Notes under the pieces: model-generated
Database searches by the model: none
What the model saw: only the letters and a program-made list of their open reading frames with translations
Told to the model about the DNA's origin: nothing
Position numbers and translations under genes: made by a program
From: Thoreauomyces humboldtii
Taxonomy: Eukaryota; Chytridiomycota; Chytridiomycetes; Spizellomycetales; Powellomycetaceae
DNA length: 13,989 bases
Assembly (NCBI GenBank): GCA_027596035.1
Contig: JADGJA010000612.1
Location: 1 to 13,989, forward strand
Direction of reading: 5' to 3'
Shown: positions 8,901 through 13,989 of the stretch, piece after piece
How positions within the stretch are numbered: position 1 is the first letter of the stretch
Layout of the letters: every line of letters starts with the position of its first letter

Positions 8901-11434
8901 TTGGCCCGCAAGAAGGATGCCAATGTTGTTGCAAGTGTTGGCGTTCGGGAAAATGCTGAGGGCAACGTAGTACAAGGAGACCGCGAGGGAAGTCTGCTGC
9001 AAGTCCTGGTAGATCTTAGCCAGCGTCTGCAGCATCCCCGAGGCGGTCGCGTTGAATTCTGGGTTACTGCTCAAACCCTTCTGAGTCTGCTGCTGCTGAA
9101 GAGCAGCCGAAGCCTGCTGCGGCGTCACGAACTGGACCGTCAAGACTCCTGACGCCGCGTGAGCATACGTTCCGCAAAGATCGAGCCCGATAGAGATGAG
9201 GCCCTTCAGATACTCCATCTTTGCCCGGTTGACGTGATTCATGGCGTAAAGCAGACTAGCCTTCGCGTAATAAAGATCCCTTCGTCGCCCGTCGGTCCAT
9301 CCGCTGGCTTCACTCGGTATCCTTCGCCCAAGGACCTTCTCGGCCTGAAGTCGAGCGCTCCTCCTCTTTTCCATATCCGTGAGAAGAACCACCATGTCGG
9401 CATCCCCACCTCCGAGATCGCCAACAATGAGATCCAACCTTTCTTCAGCTGGGAACCCCTCTTCCATTTCGCGTTCGTAAGCGGCGTAAACCTGGATGGC
9501 CTCGTCGAAGCGCCCATTCGCGCTGAGCAATCCGGCGAGGTTGATGCTGGCGTCCCAGTATTTCGGTCGGATCGATATGGCCATCCGGTAGTACTGCTCG
9601 GCCATTTGCAGGTCGTAGGCGCAAGTGCCGCTGGATCCAGGAGCTGCTGAGGTGGTCTGAGACATGGCTCTGTACGTGGTACCAAGGTTGGAGAAAGCCT
9701 CCGCGAATTTCGGATCCATCTGCAGGATCTGATTGTTGTACATGATCGAAAGCTCATAGAGGTTGAGGGAGTAGCACGTGCAGCCCAACAGTAGTAAGGT
9801 TGGGAAGTGCCGTAGATCTGCCTGATGAAGGGACAGTAGCATGTGGTATGCGCCGGTATAATCCTGCTGGTTATACTTATCGTGAGCAAGCGCCAACGCG
9901 TGGTCTAGGAAAATGCGCAAAAGAAACATCAATCACCAAAGTATCGCAGAGAGGGCGGGGATGAATGAAGCTCACCGAACCACTCTTTCGTGTGATGAGG
10001 CTGTGCGATCGTCGTCAGCGGAACCAAAGGGACGCCGCTAGAACCGTTGGAGGTAGACATAGTGGCCCACGAAGCGCCATTCGCAAAGGAGGCGGTCCCA
10101 GAGAGCGCGCCGCCCATCCCCACTACTTTGGTGCCGGACACACCATACGCCGACGACGCCGGGCCGCCCATCACGTACGGAATCCCACCGTACGACATGG
10201 CGTGCGCGGGCATGGGGTGCGGCTGGTGGTACATGACCGGTTGATAGTAGACCTGGTTGGGCATCTGAGTGATGTTTGCTGCGAAGTGCGCAAAGGAGGG
10301 GCCCGGGTTGACATTATTGTTTCCAAAGAAAGTCCCACCGCCGCCGAAACCGGCTATCGGTGGCAACGCGGATACATCTAGGTTCTGAGGGTGACCATAT
10401 CGGTGTTGTTGCTGGGTATAATATTGAGCAGATGTAAGATTTTGCTGCGACGGCTGGTGATGCACGGATGACAAGTCAGCTATCGGGAGCGAAGGTGATT
10501 GATATTGTTGATGCTGCTGAAAGGAGAAGCCTGGAAGGGCGGCGGATGGTTGAGCAGAATGCGGGTACGTGATCCGTGCGGACTCGTTTGATTGCTGAAG
10601 TCGCGGATGTAGCTGATGGATTTGATGCTGTTGAAATGTCTGTGTCCCCATGTGATACGGGGCGAGCGGCACACCGCGGGAAGAAGGCGTCTGGAGCTGC
10701 AACTGCAAACCGACCTGTTGCTGATGCTGTCGTTGCTGATGTTGCGGGTGCTGTTGAAGCAAACGCTGAGCGTTACGTTCGCTACCGTTATTGCCGGACA
10801 GCTGGTGAGCACGAGACCGAGGAGCGTGCGAGGGAGCGTATTGTTGTGTCAGCGTTTGCAACATTGTAGGTGCATACTGCCGGTGATGCTGAATGAACTG
10901 CGGATGCAAATCGTGCTGATTATGCTGAGAGGTCCCTCGTAACGGTATCTCGATTTGTGACTGCTGCTGCCGCTGTTGGTGAAGATTCTCTCGCGAAAAG
11001 AGAGAAGAGGAGGCGCCCTCGGCTCTATCCGAGGAAGCATATGGGGGATACAAGCCTAGACGATCGGCAACGGCCGAGTCCTCATACCGGTGAACGGGGG
11101 CGCTTCCTCGTGCGTCCGTGAGTGCCTGGTGTTGAAGTGCTAACGAGTACATATGCAGGTCTTGCTGCTGCTGTTCACTTCCAAACATCTGCTGCGTGGG
11201 CATACCGTGCTCCACCTTTACGGGCTCGAATCCGTCCTGGTGAGACCGCATCGCCACTGAAGTCTGGTGCTGCCAGTTCGCCGAGTGGTTTCCCGAGGAA
11301 GACTCTGAAGGAGCACCCCTTTGCTGAGGTCCTCCCCCTAGCATGTTGGTACTTGCAGTAAAGAGCGACCCGTCAGTCGAGCTGGTTATGTTGAAGGCAG
11401 AAGATTCAGGAAGCGCCTGGTGCTGACGTGGCAT
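5922..11434 (-). CDS. OGT: O-GlcNAc transferase (GT41), three exons, 1788 aa, Gln-rich N-terminal extension
   Basis: OGT transfers GlcNAc from UDP-GlcNAc to Ser/Thr of nuclear and cytosolic proteins. Exons on the minus strand are 11434-9976, 9904-7299 and 7223-5922, with introns of 71 nt (GTGAGC donor, TTTTCCTAG acceptor) and 75 nt (GTACGT donor, CTAG acceptor). The total is 5367 nt. An in-frame TAG at 11497-11495 supports the start at 11434. Residues 1 to about 483 are Gln/His/Ser-rich and low in complexity. About nine or ten TPR units follow (about 484-907), the first spanning the exon 1/2 junction (EWF-DHALALAHDKYN). The GT41 domain covers about 965-1710. Active-site equivalents are present: H1061 in NNHPLAHL, Q1352 and K1355 in NFNQLYK, K1413 in VAPKH, and H1435-T1436-T1437 with D1440 in HTTAADILW. 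Two insertions are unusual: an acidic stretch near 1165-1195 and a Ser/Thr/Pro-rich one near 1534-1663. A tail of about 80 residues follows the last conserved helix. Confidence 0.95.
9976..11434 (-). other. Gln/His-rich low-complexity N-terminal exon of OGT
   Basis: Exon 1 of OGT encodes about 486 residues dominated by Gln, His, Ser, Pro and Gly, with short Gln runs (up to four), scattered aromatic residues and no recognisable domain. It stays open for the whole exon and ends in a consensus donor that is in phase with the first TPR. Human OGT starts with TPRs after only a short leader. Such prion-like composition often mediates condensates or transcription-factor contacts, but that role is inference here. 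Confidence 0.75.
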
Positions 11435-11504
11435 GTGACAGGGAACCGCAGGGATAAGAGGGCGGTACCGAGGAAAGGGGACGAGAGCACCGCGCTACTG
11501 CTGA

Positions 11505-11545
11505 ATGATTGATGGTGATTGATGATTGATGATTGATGGTGATGA
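11505..11545. repeat. Short imperfect TGAT/TGATTGA tandem repeat
   Basis: Tandem GATTGATG and GATTGAT units, with two TGGTGA interruptions, lie 70-110 nt upstream of the OGT start codon, probably in its 5' UTR or core promoter. No function can be stated. Confidence 0.6.
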
Positions 11546-11546
11546 A

Positions 11547-11603
11547 TTAGGTGGTGGAAGGGAAGCTGAGGGTGTGAGGAGCAGGACGACGAGGCTTCTG
11601 CAT
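11547..11603 (-). promoter_or_regulatory. Possible upstream ORF in the OGT 5' leader
   Basis: A minus-strand ATG at 11603 opens an 18-codon frame ending in TAA at 11549-11547, 113 nt before the OGT start codon. If the transcript begins upstream of it, this uORF could reduce OGT translation. The transcription start is not known. Confidence 0.3.
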
Positions 11604-12524
11604 TGCGGCACGGCACGGTCTCACTCGCGCTCTCCACGCCTGCACTCACACACACTCCTTCCTCCTACGATGGGACCTGGATGCCGACGGGGAGTTTGGA
11701 ATGGCAATAGCTGCTTGATGGGATCCAAAAAAAAAGGGAGAGAGTTGAAAGACAATCTCCAGGTGAAGTCGCGAGTCGGAACGTGCAGCAGAAAGGTGAC
11801 CTTTGAAGTTTGCACACAAAAAATGTACACACACAAAGAGAAAAAGACTCATCGCCGCCATGGCTGTCGATGCGTGGTCTGTACAATGGGATTGTAAGCT
11901 TGTAAGCTTTCCCATCGCCGCCCGGTGCCGACGCCCATCGATAACCATGCTGCCTGATCAGTATAGCGATAAACTTCCTAGCGCCCGTTGGCAGGGCTAG
12001 AAGGGGGGCCTGTGCATCCCGGCAGCGAATCATCCAGTAGTCGAAAGCAAAATAATCAACTGCGTCGACGATAGCAGTAATATCCATGTTCCCCCTACGC
12101 TCCTCTACTTCCATTTCTCCTATGAAAGGCTCATGTAAACATCATAGCCTCTCGAATGTGTCCTGTTTTACATGTCCCATGGCCTCCGTTGATGCTCAAC
12201 TGGATTCAACGTACAGTACTTCCTCGCTGTCTAAAAAAAAAACTCACAACTCACATGCTCTCGAACGGCGGCGTCCCGAAGGAACCGAACAGTGCGGCGC
12301 GGGCAACGGACGAGACGAAGGCCGGCCGGCATTTGAGATGTGAGACATCGAAAAACGAGACACGACAAGGGCCGTCACCTCAAGTCCTCCAACTTGCCCC
12401 TTGTGCGTTGTAGAGTGCAAGAGACCTGCACTTCCCAACCACCAGGCTCACCTACGCACGAGGACGCCCTCAATCTGTTCCCGACCTTCACCAACGCAGC
12501 AACCTCTCAGCAAACCCAGTCATA

Positions 12525-13041
12525 ATGCCCCACGCCGAGTATCCCTCTCAGCAACCCACCGGCATGTCTGGTTTCACTCACACACTTTATCTACCCCTCG
12601 ACTTCAACATCAAGGCACACGCGAAGAACTTGAGGTATAGTTGGTCTCGTCCGAGTACAATCCTGCTGACAGGGATGCTAATCTTGCGAACGACGAAACG
12701 CAAACAGCGCGGTAGCCGATCGCACACAAATCGACATCCATATCAATGACCTTGAGATGAAACTCACGGCCAACACCTCTGCGCAACTGGAACTCGGGTA
12801 AAGACAAAGCTACAGATACAACCCGCTCCCTATGACTCGTGAATCACCCAACGATCTGCGTCTTTACTGTCATCTGTTTGCGGGGTTTTTTCTTAGTCGA
12901 CACGGCGTGGAGGAGATCATCTCTCCTCCGATCAAGAAGGCCAGACGTCCTCGCACCATCGAGAAGGCAGCGAAGCCCGGCGTCTGGGGTCAACCCCGCG
13001 CCGACTTTGTCGGTCGCGGCTACAAGCCTCTTGGCGAGTGA
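12525..13041 (+). CDS. Hypothetical 114-aa protein, three exons
   Basis: Exons 12525-12634, 12708-12797 and 12897-13041 are joined by introns of 73 nt (GTATAG donor, AACAG acceptor with a GCTAAT branch-like site) and 99 nt (GTAAAG donor, TTTTTTCTTAG acceptor). The phases agree and give 345 nt. The product begins MPHAEYPSQQPTG and continues with an amphipathic segment (TLYLPLDFNIKAHAKNLR). It then has an Asp/Ile-rich segment (TQIDIHINDLEMKL), a basic patch (IKKARRPRTIEKAAK, a possible nuclear localisation signal), and ends WGQPRADFVGRGYKPLGE. There is no signal peptide or membrane segment. I do not recognise the family. It could be a small subunit of a nuclear complex, but that is only a guess from the basic patch. 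The gene is divergent from OGT. Confidence 0.7.
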
Positions 13042-13722
13042 ATGGAGGGAGGAGGTGAAATGGGAAAAAAACAAAAGGAACCCGTGATCTTTGCCTCACC
13101 GATCTGAACATCTTTTGCTTGTTTGCTGGTTTGCATCCTTTTTCGAGTACGGAGGCAGTAAAGAAACCTTTGAATGTACAGTACGCTGATGTTCTGTTCC
13201 ACCTCGGGCATTGCCCACATGTTGCCCTTTCTACCTCTGTCCAGCCGCTTCTCACTGCGGATGCGTAAGGGCTACCATGTTGCTGTAAGAGGGAGGGGAA
13301 AGGGAAGGGGCAAGGTGGGAAGGAGGGGTCACAGAATTCATCTTGCATGACTGGCAAAGGCAAGGCTAGACGCCTGTCGAGTCCCATCCCATCGGTCTAC
13401 GGAAGACATGTACGTGGGCTATTGGAATATAAGATTTTGGTATTGAGTGGAGCTTACTATAGGGATCCCACCTTCCTGGTCCTATCGTCGACCCGTTGCA
13501 TGCGAGCAACGGAAGGATGAAGTGTTCCATCGCTGTGTCCAAACCGGCCGTCCGTTCGCTCTCTTCCCTCAGTGAGTCCCCCGCCCTCTCGCTCCCGTAT
13601 TCTCCTCCTCCCTCCTATATAGCAGAAGAATCATGAAACCCCCCTTTTTCCTCCCTATGTAAGTAGTTTAATAAGACGCACAAAGTCCACCGTCGCTGTC
13701 CACTAACCCTCCAACCCCCCCG
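13042..13722. other. Intergenic region between convergent 3' ends
   Basis: The 680 nt hold no gene I can support. They lie between the stop of the 114-aa gene (plus) and the stop of the right-edge gene (minus), so they should be mostly 3' flank. A TATATAG motif at 13616-13622 and a long C/T-rich tract (about 13555-13615) look promoter-like. However, the next gene reads towards them from the right, so they are more likely part of its 3' UTR. Confidence 0.5.
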
Positions 13723-13989
13723 TCATCGACGTCCGAGCTGCGGCAACGTCAACCCTCCCTTTTCCTCCTTGACGTTGCTTCGCGTGACACCACCAGCACC
13801 ACCGTTGTTGTTCCCAAGACTAGGCAACGAGATTCCCGACCCGGACCCGACGGACGATTCCTCCATGTACGAGGACCGTCGTGAAGTCGACCTGCCGAAG
13901 CCCGAGGGATCCGCTATCGACGGCAGGAAGTTGGTCGACGCGGGAGGGTCGTGGGGGTGCGGATGCTGGTGAGCGGGGTGGTGGGGATG
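13723..13989 (-). CDS. C-terminal end of a His/Pro- and Ser/Gly-rich protein, enters from the right edge
   Basis: The minus-strand frame is open from the right edge to a TGA at 13725-13723, giving 88 residues. It starts with a His/Pro-rich stretch (HPHHPAHQHPHPHDPP), then STNFLPSIADPSGFGRS, a basic RSTSRRSSYMEE segment, a SVGSGSGISLPSLGNNNGGAGG linker, and a charged end (SNVKEEKGGLTLPQLGRR). Codons favour C or G in the third position, as in the other genes. Low-complexity tails of this kind are common in fungal transcription factors and kinases, but no domain is visible, so no function is assigned. The 5' part lies outside the window. The overlapping plus-strand frame (13769-13972) is a shadow. 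Confidence 0.7.
   Translation of the reverse strand, partial: HPHHPAHQHPHPHDPPASTNFLPSIADPSGFGRSTSRRSSYMEESSVGSGSGISLPSLGNNNGGAGGVTRSNVKEEKGGLTLPQLGRR

Larger units (their letters stand above)
11437..12524. other. Divergent upstream region of OGT and the 114-aa gene
   Basis: This 1.09-kb gap has no gene I can support. From left to right it holds a (TGAT/TGATTGA)-type repeat at about 11505-11545, a possible upstream ORF, an A-rich tract around 11726-11735, CA-rich sequence around 11811-11840, a GTAAGCTT tandem pair at about 11894-11909, and an A run near 12232-12241. Promoters for both divergent genes should lie here. No clear TATA box was found for either gene. Confidence 0.5.

Noticed and set aside
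13769..13972. Plus-strand N-terminal exon ending at a GTGAGC donor
   Set aside because: The opposite strand gives a longer, stop-free, tract-rich C-terminus ending in a clean stop. The plus frame has no upstream ATG before 13865.
1..13989. tRNA, rRNA, CRISPR array, transposase or LTR structures
   Set aside because: Reading by eye for a T-arm-like GGTTCGAATCC, regularly spaced repeats, transposase or reverse-transcriptase motifs and terminal repeats found none. A covariance-model scan would be needed to exclude small ncRNAs.

Overview
The window looks like an ordinary gene-dense stretch of a fungal nuclear genome. Genes lie on both strands with little space between them. Seven introns in two genes, BUB3 and the hydroxylase gene, start with GTACG, GTGAG or GTAAG and end in pyrimidine-tract-YAG; most introns are 62-100 nt. 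Third codon positions are GC-rich. An O-GlcNAc transferase argues against Saccharomycotina yeasts, but I cannot place the organism further. No bacterial, viral, mobile-element or CRISPR signature was seen.

Layout, left to right. (1) Positions 327-1, minus strand: a probable fragment of a gene that leaves the window on the left, with a Cys cluster followed by a proline tract; its start is unresolved. (2) 420-1938, plus strand: a six-exon BUB3 spindle-checkpoint WD40 protein, 332 aa after splicing. (3) 2667-3934, plus: a three-exon membrane di-iron hydroxylase, closer to FAXDC2 than to ERG25, 372 aa. (4) 4198-4611, plus: a small unassigned protein with two CxxC pairs, whose 3' end is uncertain. 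(5) About 4808-5921: 1.1 kb with no gene I can defend, containing one diverged copy of a ~45-nt segment found just after the hydroxylase gene. (6) 11434-5922, minus: a three-exon O-GlcNAc transferase (GT41), 1788 aa, with a ~480-residue Gln/His-rich N-terminal extension and two insertions in the catalytic half. (7) 11437-12524: the shared upstream region of two divergent genes. (8) 12525-13041, plus: a three-exon, 114-aa protein I do not recognise. (9) 13989-13723, minus: the C-terminal end of a gene entering from the right, with a His/Pro-rich and Ser/Gly-rich tail.

The genes do not form an obvious pathway. BUB3 acts in mitotic checkpoint signalling, the hydroxylase in ER lipid or sterol metabolism, and OGT in nucleocytoplasmic protein glycosylation. 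Their proximity is most simply normal fungal gene packing. All splice models were built by hand from splice motifs, phase and family alignment from memory. The BUB3, hydroxylase, OGT and 114-aa models each give total lengths divisible by three with no internal stop. I found no convincing new biological system. The more unusual points are the OGT architecture and the two small unassigned genes.
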